A DNA stretch of 64,000 nucleotides from Flaccisagitta enflata (lineage: Eukaryota; Chaetognatha; Sagittoidea; Aphragmophora): the NCBI GenBank assembly GCA_965153355.1, contig OZ231127.1:61132001-61196000 (forward strand), read 5' to 3'. The notes under the pieces are model-generated. The model was not told where the DNA came from and searched no databases. It saw only the letters and a list, made by a program, of their open reading frames with translations. The translations under genes were made by a program, and so were the position numbers. How positions within the stretch are numbered: the stretch's first letter is position 1; each line of letters starts with the position of its first letter. Shown in pieces: positions 1-10,721 of this stretch.

Positions 1-86
1 CTAACTGTTTGAGTTGATTCTAAGTCTGAAACATGCAAGCTCTTACATGCATGCATGCTCTTACTCAAGTCACTTCCAAAGTGGTA

Positions 87-365
87 CAGTAGATTCTGTC
101 TTGACTATAGATAACAGGGGCAAGCATTACAGGAAAACCAATGGAGCCAGAGAAGTGATATTTGAGTCAGACACTAATCAAAGAATGCTTTATTGCCCAT
201 GCTATCTGTTTGCCATGGAGACACATTTCTGTTTGTTACTGGTAAAATGTCAATATTTTGAGAAATTTTCTAAGGAATAATATTTAAAAATCATATATGC
301 AAAAACTTTCCCACAGTATGTTCTGAGACAATATTGCTCATTTAGCTGTTGCTAACTCGCGCTAT
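87..365. mobile_element. Single arm of a mariner-type foldback MITE
   Basis: Begins after a TA with CAGTAGATTCTGTC and reads through a diverged version of one arm of the foldback MITE at 26564-27446, sharing the GGGGCAAG, ACTTTCCCACAGTATGTTCTG and TAGCTGTTGCTA blocks. The opposite arm is missing, so this is a solo or truncated copy. An 88-codon open frame here is only a reading through the repeat. Confidence 0.6.
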
Positions 366-791
366 GCTCAAAAACACTCCATGAGCACATATAATATATA
401 TTTAGTATCAAATTTGATTCTTGATCGTAAGTTATCGTTTGCCACACGCTCTGCCCCTGAAATATCCCCACAAAATGTACTTTTATGCCGCTTTATGCCC
501 TGGCACCGAAACTATCTGTTTTGGAGTCTGTAGTTGATTGAAGTATTTATATTGTATGAATATATGATTGACCTATGTATATCATTGGAATGATGTGACC
601 ACAGACGAGCAGCCAGTAAAAATGATCTGAATTCTTTGTAAGTTATTTTAGATATCCTTTTGATAAATAGCAGGGCAATCACGATGGTTTCAATATGTTC
701 CGGCAATGATCTTAGCATTAGAGCGATGTTTTTAGATATAGGGTGTGTCAAGTCAATTGCAACATGTAGTACAAACAGGACGCATTTCAGC

Positions 792-945
792 TTTAGTCGC
801 GGACATGCGGCCCTACACCTTGCCATGTCAGTTGGTAGGTCTGTCGGTAGGTCCGTCCGTCTGCCATTTCTGAATTGCAAGCGGTTTTTGCTTTTCTGCC
901 CCTGCCCAACCATCCGCGACTGTCTTGCCGCGTATCCGGTCTCAA
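792..945 (-). mobile_element. HINE-like hairpin repeat, copy 1
   Basis: Starts with TTTAG plus S1 AGTCGCGGAC at 792-801, has the CTACACCTTGCC block and a GTCGGTAGGTCCGTC tract, then the CCCCTGCCCA block, S3 ATCCGCGACT and the GCGTATCCGG end. S2 has decayed to ATGCGGCC, so only the long-range pair remains. The strand is set by the convention that the hairpin lies at the 3' end. Confidence 0.7.
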
Positions 946-1039
946 TGGCATATTAGTATTCAACAGATTAGCTCATACAACCCAAAAGAACTTCATTCAG
1001 TTTGGGTTTACCCGACCACCCTCACCAGCTCAATTCCGT

Positions 1040-1075
1040 GCCATCATGGGCTTCAGGTTTGCCATAATGGTATTT
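1040..1075. repeat. Dispersed single units of the 22-bp minisatellite
   Basis: The stretch reads GCCATCATGGGCTTCAGG then TTTGCCATAATGG, which are two diverged units of the array at 2069-2475 lying about 1 kb upstream of it. The same unit recurs at 16715-16780. Confidence 0.6.
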
Positions 1076-1218
1076 TTGGTTGTGCATCTTCGCAAGTTGC
1101 GTATACGCGATGAGAAAGAGTAATGGCAATAGAAACTAGAAAGCGAATTAGGAAGCGTAAGCGGGGACTTATTTTAAAGCTTTTTGTTAGTGGTCTAATG
1201 ATGAAGCACTTGGTTTTT

Positions 1219-1515
1219 AGATGCGTCCTCGCATCTCTATAAGAGGGTTTGTCCGTCCGTCCGTCCGTCGGTCGGTCCGTCCGTCGGTCGGTCCGTCCGT
1301 TACGCCTGTGCAAAAACCGCGTTTCTCGGCTGTTTTTGGCCACGGTGAGATCCTACACTGAAACAAATGATCAACCAACATGTTTTGAGAGCCTCCTCTA
1401 TTACTCAGTCGTTTCACCCGTCTGTTCGTTCATCTGTCTCTCCGTATATGTCACATGATCAATACACGCAGAGACACAGTCCGGACGCATCTTTGCCCGG
1501 TCGGGCTTGTTGATT
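1219..1515 (-). mobile_element. HINE-like hairpin repeat, GATGCG stem class
   Basis: S1 is AGATGCGTCC (1219-1228), followed at once by S2 TCGCATCT, then CTATAAGAGG and a long GTCCGTCCGTCGGTCGG tract. S3 at 1483-1492 is GGACGCATCT, the exact reverse complement of S1, followed by a GGGCTTGTTG end that matches the GGCCTTGTTT end of other copies. This copy carries a different stem from its neighbours and still has all three segments matched. Confidence 0.75.
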
Positions 1516-1571
1516 ATCGAACTCATTCTCTGTAGCGTGACTTCTTCACAACCTTTAATTCTTCGTTTTTT

Positions 1572-1660
1572 AGTCGCGGGCACGCGACTCTACACCTTGC
1601 CGTGTCGGTCGGTCGGTCGGAAATGAAAGGGGGTTGTGTGCCCCTGCCCACCCGTCCGCA
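1572..1660 (-). mobile_element. HINE-like hairpin repeat, short copy
   Basis: S1 AGTCGCGGGC and S2 ACGCGACT form the local hairpin, followed by CTACACCTTGCCGTGTCGG, the CGGTCGGTCGG tract, the CCCCTGCCCACCCG block and S3 GTCCGCAACA. The terminal CCTTGTTT block is missing or has decayed. Confidence 0.65.
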
Positions 1661-2068
1661 ACACTATTTTGACCCCATGTCCCCTGTTTCCTTGGACTTC
1701 ATTCACCATGAACTCAAATCCTTTGATTCAATCTCCCTTCCTCCTGCATAGTTAAATACGTTTTATGAGAAGAAACGGCTCTTTTATCCCCGAAACCAGA
1801 AACGCAATTTTGATGGCTACTTTCCATGAAAATCATTTTCCTTTAATTCCAACCTTCTTTACTTTATTTTTTGTCCCATGGCAATCAGATCCGTGGGACT
1901 GTGTGATGGACCTGATCGTGTAGTCTCTCAGTCTGTCTGCGTGTCTGTCTAGAACCTTCTGATATCTTTTGATCCAGTCTTCATAAGTTCATGAAACTTT
2001 GCCAGTATTATTTTTGTCAATGGCAGCTTATGTAGCAATTTTCAGAAAAATTCATATCTACTACCCTG

Positions 2069-2475
2069 TGCCATCATGGACTTCAAGGTATGCCATCATG
2101 GACTTCAAGGTATGCCATCATGGACTTCAAGGTATGCCATCATGGACTTCAAGGTATGCCATCATGGACTTCAAGGTATGCCATCATGGACTTCAAGGTA
2201 TGCCATCATGGACTTCAAGGTATGCCATCATGGACTTCAAGGTATGCCATCATGGACTTCAAGGTATGCCATCATGGACTTCAAGGTATGCCATCATGGA
2301 CTTCAAGGTATGCCATCATGGACTTCAAGGTATGCCATCATGGACTTCAAGGTATGCCATCATGGACTTCAAGGTATGCCATCATGGACTTCAAGGTATG
2401 CCATCATGGACTTCAAGGTATGCCATCATGGACTTCAAGGTATGCCATCATGGACTTCAAGGTATGCCATTATGA
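2069..2475. repeat. 22-bp minisatellite, about 18 units
   Basis: Near-perfect head-to-tail copies of a 22-bp unit with core CATCATGGACTTCAAGG. The unit length is not a multiple of three, yet all three + strand frames are open because no frame contains a stop. The three long frames here are therefore artefacts of the repeat and not genes. Confidence 0.95.
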
Positions 2476-2476
2476 G

Positions 2477-2665
2477 TCGCGTTTGCGCGACGAGAAAGCT
2501 TCAATGATTACAGTCCCACAGCCCAAGCCGTGGGACCCTCCATCCGTCGGTCGGTCGGTCACACTTTACTTGTTTTATCACTTTTATTTCTTTAAGTCAT
2601 TTTTAGTCATTTTTAGTCATTTTAAGTCATTTAGGTCATTCTAAGTTATTTTTGGTCATTAGGTC
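2477..2665 (-). mobile_element. HINE-like hairpin head with TCATT repeats, 3' part lost
   Basis: The hairpin GTCGCG-TTTG-CGCGAC is followed by a CCGTCGGTCGGTCGGTCA tract and a run of roughly 10-bp TCATTTTAAG-type repeats. The same interior is found in the copies at 4318-4497 and 50942-51297. No S3 or CCTTGTTT end is visible before the sequence changes at about 2670. Confidence 0.6.
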
Positions 2666-2749
2666 ATTTCTGACTATGCCAACCTGTGGCGTTATCTGAC
2701 AGATACTTCATTTGATTCATATAAAAGACTAACAACATTAACAAAAACA

Positions 2750-3040
2750 AAGATAATGATGACAACAACGACAACGGCAAAGGCGACAACGGCGACAAAG
2801 GCGATGATGGCGATGATCGCTATCAGTGTCATCATCGCCATCGTCGCCGTCATCGCCATCATCACTGTCATCGCCATCATCGCCGTCGTCGCCGTCATCG
2901 CCATCACCGCCATCACCGCCATCATCACCATCATTGCCATCATTACCATCATCGCCACCATCGCCACCATTGCCTACATCAGCCACCATCGCCTACATCA
3001 GCCACCATCAGCCACCATCTAGGCGGCGATATCATTGGGG
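2750..3040. repeat. Imperfect GAT/CAT/CGC trinucleotide tract
   Basis: Interrupted 3-bp and 6-bp repeats (ATGACAACGACG, then CATCGCCATCATCACC). Because the period is three, both strands show long open frames that read as poly-Asp/Gly/Ala-type low-complexity peptides. No start, splice or codon bias supports a gene. Confidence 0.85.
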
Positions 3041-3049
3041 GTAAAAAAG

Positions 3050-3940
3050 CTCGCTCAAAAAAGATTTTTGGTGATTTGACTAAAGTGAGGACGCTGAATA
3101 AAACTGTGTTAATCACAAGTCTTCAGCATTACTCGTTTTGATGTTTCACAAACATTTTTCTTTAAAAAAGTTGAAGAAAAAGGTAACACTTATTCTACGA
3201 CTTCTTTCTAAAACTCATCTCCACCGACATTTACTCCAAGTCAGAGTTAACTTTCCAATGTATCATTACGCGTTGAGAAAGAGAGACAGACTGACTGAAA
3301 CCAACAAATAAATGGAGGGACGGATTCACAGATGCTCAGACAGTTCATAACTTTACCGAATATGAATCCGACTACATGCATGAGGCTTTGTCATGCAATT
3401 GTAGTGCCATGAAAAAATTGTTTAGGAAAAAAGTAACGCCAGTGCGTAACTCCCTACAGCATAGCAAGACAGTAACTATGACAAGAAAAATCGCCTCATA
3501 AAAATCAGCTTTACCTACATCTTCATCCGAGTAAGGAAATAGATCTAGAAGGAAAAGTTAAATATCTTCCAAACCTAATTAGTGACATCAATGAAAAAAA
3601 GATTGACCACAATACATATGAAATGCTATATATTAAAAAAAAAATTCAATTGCCTGCGCTTAAGTTGACCTACATGTCCCTGGACTTTAACTCAGAGCGC
3701 ATGAACAGAAAATTGTATGAAACATCATGTCAATTGATTCAATATTAAAAATTGAGGGTGCTTTAATCTTTTGTTTTCTGGACGAAATCCAAAGCAGAAC
3801 GTCAGCATCTATCCACCGGTGCCGTTGCCGGGATTGAAGAAGCTAGCGTTCGGCCGTAGTGATTTTATCTTACACGCAGTTGAATTTGATTTCAGAGCAA
3901 AATCTGAACTGTTGAGAGCCACGGGTTTATCTTTTTCAAG
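3050..3940. other. No recognisable feature
   Basis: AT-rich sequence with no long open frame that looks like protein, no tandem array and no inverted pair that I can see. Confidence 0.5.
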
Positions 3941-4060
3941 CCCTCATCGCCATCATCGCCTCCATCAGCCACCATCGCCCTCATCGCCTCCAACTGCCAC
4001 TGTTGCAAACATATTTGTCAACATATTGTCTCCATCATTTTCACCGCCTCCATCGTTGTA
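3940..4060. repeat. CATCGCC/CACCGCC tract
   Basis: A second short patch of the same CATCATCGCCTCCATCAGCC low-complexity sequence as at 2950-3020. It may be a duplicated fragment of it. Confidence 0.6.
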
Positions 4061-4154
4061 ATTAATACGCATTATGATCATTATCATGGTTAATCTGACC
4101 AGATTCTTTTCTCATATGAACAAAAACCTAAATCATTTTGATTACAACGGTTCA

Positions 4155-4290
4155 GACATTGGAAGACTCTGAGACTTCTCTGAGACTACTCTCAGACTTC
4201 TCTCAGACTTCTCACAGACTTCTCACAGACTTCTCTCAGACTTCTCACAGACTTCTCTCAGACTACTCTCAGATTACTAACAGATTACAC
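4155..4290. repeat. 11-bp tandem repeat AGACTTCTCTC
   Basis: About ten imperfect units of AGACTTCTCTC or AGACTTCTCAC. It lies directly upstream of the TCATT-type interior of a HINE copy and may belong to that element. Confidence 0.75.
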
Positions 4291-4317
4291 GCAAAAACCC
4301 TCAGACTACACCACAGG

Positions 4318-4497
4318 TTGGCCATGATTCGGTCATTTTGTCATTTCAAGTCCTTTTTGGTCATTTTAGATCATTCTAAGTCATTCTAAGTCATTCTAAG
4401 TCATTCTCGGGCATTCTAAGTTGTTCTAAGTCATTTTAAGTCATTCGAAGTCATTTTTAGTCTGTAAGTCTCGCACGCGACTCATTGGTGTTGGCCT
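4318..4497 (-). mobile_element. HINE-like repeat, S3 end with TCATTCTAAG array
   Basis: A 10-bp array (TCATTCTAAG) is followed by GTCTCGCACGCGACT (S3) and the TTGGCCTTGTT end. The hairpin half is not present, so the copy is truncated on its left. Confidence 0.65.
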
Positions 4498-4499
4498 TG

Positions 4500-4895
4500 T
4501 TCCGTTTTGAATTGGCCATCTCAGCTTCGAGTCTGGAGATAACATAGTGGGCACCTACCTCCGGTCAAGGTATCATCCTATGGCTGGTCAATATCAATCA
4601 AATACATAGTATGTTTGGCGTTTTTGGTTTCTTCATTTAAAAGTGCCCTTTAAGTGCTGAACAAGTTTGGCGCACAGTGCAGTGTCCTGTCCCAGAAGAG
4701 GAACCAGAACACGCAATTATGTACATATTTTGTATTTACACGCTTTAACTCTGAATATACACGCCTAAACCCTGAATTGAACTTACTTTAGACTAAGGGG
4801 TTTGCTAATGGCTGCTCAGTTGTATTTACAGGACAAGTTGAAATGCCACATGATTCCTAGGACATGAGGGCTGAGACTGGGGCCTTAGGGCGCCA

Positions 4896-4944
<49 letters not shown>

Positions 4945-5290
4945 TTCCAATAAGAAAATCTTTGATTTTCTTGTTTCTCGTACGGTCAGAGAGAAACAGA
5001 GTGAGACAGGCTGAGGAAGAGTAAGATGAGGAGGGGGAGGAGGAGGAGGTGATGGAAGAGGAGGAATTGAAAAATGAGGATGAGGAAGAGGAAGATAAGT
5101 TATAGCAGGAGCGAATTTGAAGAAGAAGTGCGACAGGAATTTAGGAAGAAGAAGCGACTAGGAAAATCGTGTTGCACTCACTGCTTTGGCTGTTCTTTAA
5201 TAAGAGAGCCACACACTAGGCACTATACTCCCTCAATCCCTCCCTCCCACCCTCCCTCCCTGACTTTCCCATCATCTAGCACAAGTTAAG
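4500..5290. other. No gene seen; AG microsatellite and purine-rich stretch
   Basis: Contains (AG)n at 4901-4940 and a GAGGA-rich stretch at 5020-5160. A 71-codon frame through the purine-rich part is low complexity and unlikely to be a gene. Confidence 0.5.
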
Positions 5291-5292
5291 GC

Positions 5293-5543
5293 GGATTACA
5301 CCTCAAAGAAGTAGTTATGCCTTCCTACCACGTCGCTGGTAGCAAGGAAAAGCAATTATTTTTACCTTTCGGTATGTTTTCCTCGTAATTTTACTAAATG
5401 GATTAACCAGCACTCGTTTTCTGGATTATCGCCAATGGATTACACATCATCATTCCTGGATTACACTTGATATCTTCGCGTGGATTACTTTTTTCACCTT
5501 CTCCTTAATAATTACCCATTGGATTACTCATTACTTTGGATTA
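5293..5543. promoter_or_regulatory. Homotypic cluster of TGGATTA motifs
   Basis: GGATTA occurs at 5293, 5400, 5423, 5437, 5458, 5482, 5521 and 5538, always in the same orientation. The last seven all read TGGATTA and sit within 144 bp with uneven spacing of 14 to 39 bp. GGATTA is the reverse complement of TAATCC, the core bound by K50 homeodomain proteins such as Otx, Pitx and Bicoid. A candidate enhancer is an inference. A decayed tandem repeat is the alternative, but spacing and flanks differ between sites. Confidence 0.4.
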
Positions 5544-5544
5544 A

Positions 5545-5965
5545 TACCGCAATAATGATACAAATTATTTTCGACGAGAGAGAATGTGACAGCGAGCGAC
5601 TTAAGTGACAAGTTCTTGAGAGTTGATCAAGGTCTTTATCACCACTTCAGCGGCAACCTTTCACCTCGATTTTGAATGGGCGGATTTAAAAAAAAATGGG
5701 GCGTTAAATTACAACTTTTTCTGTTTCATTGAACTTAATTACAAGCAATCATGGTTATTACTGGGGATGTGGAGGCATTTTTTTGACAGATTTGCGAGCC
5801 CGTTTCATTTCACTTTAGTTTAGATCTTGTGTTCTAATAATCTTTGCTGTTAGTCCCACGCGCTATACATTTGATATATGAATAAATACGATATATTTTT
5901 GGCCCAATCTCTTTTTTATTATCAATCAACATAAGAAATTCCTCGAACCCTTATCTCCTCTGTAC
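5545..5965. other. No recognisable feature
   Basis: AT-rich. A 66-codon frame shows no domain and no flanking signals. Confidence 0.5.
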
Positions 5966-5966
5966 A

Positions 5967-6769
5967 GCAATATTGTCGCGGGCGGGTGAGCAGGGGCGTT
6001 CAACCCCCACACCCTGAGCCGGACTTAGCTACCGCGGGGCCCTAGGCTTGACAGCTACCGCGGGGCCCCTAGCCCCCTCTTTACTCCCCCCTATTGCTAC
6101 CCCCCCCCCCTCCTAGCTCCTTCGTCATAACTAATTAAGCTAAACTATAAAGGCGTTTTATACTCTAAGCTTAGGAACCTATACATTGGAGATGATTTTA
6201 ATCGGCGCGTTATAGGCCTTCTTTTTCCCTCCAAAATATTGACGTCTTACTCATTTTTGAGAGAATTAAAACAGTTACCACGGGCGCTTTGCGGAAATAA
6301 GAAAGCCAAAGTCAAAAGCAGACGGGAAAATCAATCTTGAAGTTTTTCTATTTTTTCTTCAACTTAAAAATTGAACATTGTTGCAACTAAAAACTTTCTT
6401 GACTGTTGTGGGTAGCTCCTTTATTTAAGCTCTTGCAGCGGTCTCATTATGAACTGATGGTAAAAGCCCACTCCAACAATTTCAAGGGAATAAGAAATTT
6501 CTCCTGTTATAAGTCAAATTTTGTTTGAACCAATATAAGATTTAAGAAATGAGAGAAAATAAGCGAAAAAAAAACTAAGAATGAGCATATGTAAAAGGCA
6601 GTCAGTTGGAGTGGGGTTCAATTGTTTTTGAAAAAAAGATCATAAGTTGAACAAAAATTTTTTGAGAGGAAATCAAAACAAAGGCAATAACAAAGAGAGG
6701 TATTTTTTTTGCAAATATCAAGGGCACTACAAAGAACATTTCTTTTCTTTCTTTCCTTTTTTCTCTTTT

Positions 6770-6817
<48 letters not shown>

Positions 6818-7110
6818 TCCCTCTTCTTTTCTTTCCCTCTTTTTTTTTCTTTTTCTTACCTTTCTCTTCTTTTTCCTCCCTTTCCTTCCCTTTTTTCTCA
6901 GGAGTAGTGGCTATACCGCGGGCCCCCCTTACCGCGGGGCCCCCCTTACCGCGGGGCCCTAGGCTTGAGCCTATTAAGCCTATTGGGAAGTCCGGCTCAG
7001 CCCACACCCCTCCACACATACTCACACGGACAAACACGACTGCGGCATCAGAAATTCGTGTTTTTCGCACTTTTCAACTCTATCATCATGGACGGACCCA
7101 TGGACCCACG
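5967..7110 (+). mobile_element. Degenerate HINE-like repeat with an insertion carrying GC-rich inverted blocks
   Basis: TTGTCGCGGGCGGGTGAGC at the left resembles the S3-side block of HINE copies. Inside, CACCCTGAGCCGGACTT (about 6018-6034) is mirrored by AAGTCCGGCTCAGCCC near 6989, and TACCGCGGGGCCCTAGGCTT occurs in both halves (6035-6070 and 6915-6965). A (TTTC)n tract fills 6740-6830. An element of about 950 bp bounded by these blocks appears to sit inside the older repeat. The right-hand hairpin is not recognisable. Confidence 0.4.
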
Positions 7111-7194
7111 AATGAACAACTAAGGTGGGATTAAGGGGAGCATAGAGGGTGAAAGAAGTAAAGATAGGTATTCTGACACAGGCTGTGGACTGTC

Positions 7195-7340
7195 TGAGAT
7201 AAAACTGTCTGAGGCCAGAATTAGGGTCTGGGAAACCTTATTCGGGGTCTGAGGGGCTTGAATTAGGGTTTGAGGGGCTTGATTTGTGATCTGGGAGGCC
7301 TGATTTGAAGTCTGAGAGGCCGGACTTAGGGTCTAGGAAG
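7195..7340. repeat. Degenerate 20-bp GAGGCCTGA-type minisatellite
   Basis: About seven diverged units of the AGGCCTGAGAGGCC family without the foldback ends seen elsewhere. The 63-codon minus-strand frame is a reading of these units. Confidence 0.6.
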
Positions 7341-7413
7341 CCAATTTCCCAGTATACAAAAGATAAAGAGGCCTTCACTGCTGTCTCACACAAGGATTGA
7401 GACAAGAATGATA

Positions 7414-8181
7414 CAGTATGATTTTTCACGTTTGTAATATTCTATGACGACATAATTTCAAGAGTAATGAAGATTTTCAAATTCTGAAAAAAGTTCCTGA
7501 AAGCTTATGGTGATGCATTTTATGATGTGCAACTCTTAGGAGTTTTTTAAAAAAATCTATACCTTTTGACATATGAAGAAATGTTGATGAAAAAGAGCAA
7601 AAAACATTATGATTTCAAGTCATCGACTGAACAGTTCGTGTTTAAGTTGCTCTCATTTTGTAACGAATGAAGCTACTGATACCAGATTGGTCTTGAATTA
7701 AAGCTTATTTGCAGTAGTTTTAAGAAAAGCAAAGAGGGAAATTTTTCTTCAATTGTATATCTCATTGGGCATGAAAAAATTGGTCCCTTGATGAAAATTT
7801 GGATCAAGAGTTGATTCACAGCTCAAAAATCGAATTAAAACATCAATTAAACATTTCATCTCAAGCATTCCCAAAAACTACATCAAAATAGCTTTCATTT
7901 GAGACCAATCTGGAATCTATAGCTTAATTCGTTTATAAATGAGAGCAATTTAAAGGGAAACAGTCAAAATGAGAACTTTATGCTAAGAGATAATTTGAAT
8001 ATGATGACATCTTGTTCCATATTAGTTCCAAGGCCCAAATTATTGTAGAAAAATCCTGGGAGTTGCACATCATAAAATGCATCACCATAAGCTTTCAGGA
8101 ATTTTTTTCAGAATTCAAATATCTTCATTACTCTTGAAATTATGTTGTCATAGAATATTACAAACGTGAAAAATCATACTG
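7414..8181. mobile_element. Foldback MITE with TA target duplication
   Basis: The ends are CAGTATGATTTTTCACG and CGTGAAAAATCATACTG, each flanked by TA (7412-7413 and 8182-8183). The inverted arms run inward for about 140 bp with few mismatches (CTATGACGACATAATTTC against its near-complement at 8130-8150). A TA duplication and CAGT-type ends are typical of non-autonomous Tc1/mariner-type elements. There is no coding capacity. Confidence 0.85.
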
Positions 8182-8239
8182 TATAACTGTGCATTTTTTT
8201 GCATTTTTGCATAGGTCATGGGGGTACACTGTACAAACC

Positions 8240-8495
8240 AAAAACCATCTTTCAAAAAAATCTTTCCTAAAGCGCTTTTTGAAAAAAAAGGAAAAACTCA
8301 AGATTCTTAGCTTCACTTTATATAGACTATTTTTCAGGTTGGTTTGATAGTTTAATGTTAATCCTGATAGACTACCCTTTCATTTGAAACTAACCTGAAA
8401 GATAGTCTATGCAAAATGAGAAAAAAAATCTTGATTTTTTTTTTCTTCAAAAAGCGCTCCAGGAAAGATTTTCTACATGGTTCTTGGTAGACTTT
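8240..8495. mobile_element. Small palindromic element
   Basis: Inverted arms with AAAGCGCTTTTTG at the left and CAAAAAGCGCTCC at the right fold around TCAGGTTGGTTTGATAG and its complement. Related right-hand ends occur at 26470-26530 and near 24160 (AAGCGCTCTA), so this is a family. Positions 8500-8842 show nothing recognisable. Confidence 0.6.
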
Positions 8496-8842
8496 GACCT
8501 TGAATCCGTTCTGTTTGTTCTATGAACTTGATTTTTTTCATTGGTAGGCGCTATGTTGGGAATGTGGTATGTTTAAAATCTATCGTTAATAGTTTATTAG
8601 TTATGAATATCTTTTTATTAAATCATTACTTTAAGAGTATCCGAGAGAATGGTTAAGCTTTTTCTTAAAACGCGGCCGCATGTTGTTTCAGCCAAAGTGT
8701 TTGTCTCGTGTCAACCACTGGAGTTCAGAAAACAAAGTTGCGAACTGCACGGGGCCGAAAGATCGCCGCGCGGTTTCTACTTTTATAATGATTTGAAATG
8801 TTGATTACAGTTAGAAATATCTGCATGAAATTTTAAACCTGT

Positions 8843-9346
8843 TATACTCAGGTGTGTCAAAAAATAAAAAGTATCTTTGATCAGATCAACATCAGGGAGC
8901 GTTAACAAAAGAATTTAAGATTTTTAGCGTTTTTATTTTTTCAAATTTCAGTCGTCTTCCATTTTTTTAGCGCTGGAAAGGATTGTCAAAAATATATATT
9001 CTTTCAGAGTCTCCACCTACTTTTGTTGAAAATAAGACCCAAAACTTTAGGAGAGAATATAAAGTTTTATTTCTTATTATGATTTTTGTGGTAAAAAAAG
9101 AACTTTTACCTAACCCCAATTTGAAATCGAACCAAAATATTTAAATAGCTACTTAAATGTATTTACAAACAATAATTCTGATATAAAATCAACAACATAG
9201 CAATATACATATTAGAGGTTAAAAACGGAAGATAAATGAAATTTGAAAAAATTAAAACGCTAAAGGTTTTAAAATTCTTTTGTTTACACACCCTGATGTT
9301 GATGATCTGACCAAAGAAGATTTTTTTTAACACACCCGAATGTTAT
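8843..9346. mobile_element. Palindromic element with GGTGTGT ends
   Basis: TATACTCAGGTGTGTCAAAA at the left mirrors AACACACCCGAATGTTATA at the right. The arms continue through GATCAGATCAACATCAGGG and CCCTGATGTTGATGATC, and TTTTAGCGTTTT against AAAACGCTAAA. There is no coding capacity. Confidence 0.75.
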
Positions 9347-9569
9347 ATTCATACATAAGACTGCTACTGACAATTATTCAGTGTAGGTATGACAGGAAAT
9401 CATCTCGAAAAACCTCCATGAATTGGACTGGCGAAATCGAGTGTAGGTTTATATCTATTCTTGGTTTGTATACCCATGGCCGATGCAGAAATGCGAAAAA
9501 CCATGTAGTTATGATATTAAAAATTACTTTAAAAAATGAGTTGACTCATTAGATTGTCTTTGTTTTCAC

Positions 9570-9890
9570 TGTGACTTGGGCCCCAATTCAGCTCTTTCAG
9601 ATCTCAAATGAGTCAAATCAGTCGTTAGGCCTCAAAATCAGCCCACTCGGGCCTCAAATCAACTCTCTCGGGTCACTAATCAGCCCACTTAAGATCTCAA
9701 ATCAGCCCTTTCAAGTCTCGAACCCACTCTCAGACCACATATCAACCCTCTTAGGCATTGAGTCAGCATTGAGTTAGCCTTCATGGGCCCTCAATCAGCC
9801 CTACTTCGTGCCTCATCAACTATCTCTGGTTGGGCTAACAAAAGTCTCCTTGTTCTACAGGACTTATGGGCCGCTGCCCTGCCTCCCTAT
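9570..9890. mobile_element. Degenerate foldback-minisatellite element
   Basis: Roughly 20-bp units (GGCCTCAAATCAGCCC type) are followed by AAAGTCTCCTTGTTCTACAG and ATGGGCCGCTGCCCTGC, the right end of the family described at 10779-11556. The left end is degraded. Confidence 0.6.
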
Positions 9891-10111
9891 TTTCAAATAA
9901 TCATGTAAGGCAGGGGAATTATGCAATCATTATTTCTTCTTTTCAATTGTCACAACTAAAACGATTAACAATAATCTAAAAAAGAAGTGTCCATCTGAAT
10001 TTGACCCCTTATGGTATGACTTATGACCCATCTTAAACTTTGTTGCTGTTCCTCAATATCAGATTAGTCGGAAAGTGAGTTGATAGCTGGCATAGCCTCA
10101 CTCATCGCGTC

Positions 10112-10149
<38 letters not shown>

Positions 10150-10720
10150 GCTTCTCGCTTCTCTCTCTTCTCTCTCTTCTCTCTCTTCTCTCCCTCCATT
10201 TTCTATCAGTTGATTACAGAACCAATGATATTACAGTGAGAGGGGCAGTCGAAATCGCCAGCACCCCTACCTGCAGCCGAAATGGTTTCTACCACACGGA
10301 CAATAAAGTTGGTGCCCAACAACTTGTCCCAATTCAATTCCCGCCATCGAGGCGATTTTGTATTTTCAACCTAGTTATCAAGATACGGCCCTTTATAGGA
10401 TAAAAATCAGCCATTTTCTGAGGTGTTGATTTAGCTCGTTTATGACTGATATCTTCAGAACGAGGAGGAAATTTGAAAAACGCCTTGATGGCGGGAATAG
10501 TATTGGGATAAGCTTAATGCCAGTAACTCAGTTGTCTCTGTAATATTGTCCATCCAGGATGTGGGCAGGGTTGCTAGCGATTTTGCTGCCCCTCTCGCTA
10601 TATTATCATTGAGACTGTATAAAATAACAAAGAAACTAAAACATTTTGCCCTCAATGATCCTGTAATTGCATTTAGCATTCAGATTCAAAATTTTTAATG
10701 TGAAGCACATTTTTTAAAAA
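9890..10720. repeat. TC microsatellite in otherwise featureless DNA
   Basis: (TC)n fills about 10112-10195 with TTCTCGCT interruptions. The rest of the stretch has no gene or repeat that I can recognise. Confidence 0.6.
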
Positions 10721-10721
10721 C

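Noticed and set aside
2692-3044. Asp/Gly/Ala/Met-rich frames on both strands
   Set aside because: Trinucleotide-type low complexity. Frames are open in all registers and no start or exon context is visible.
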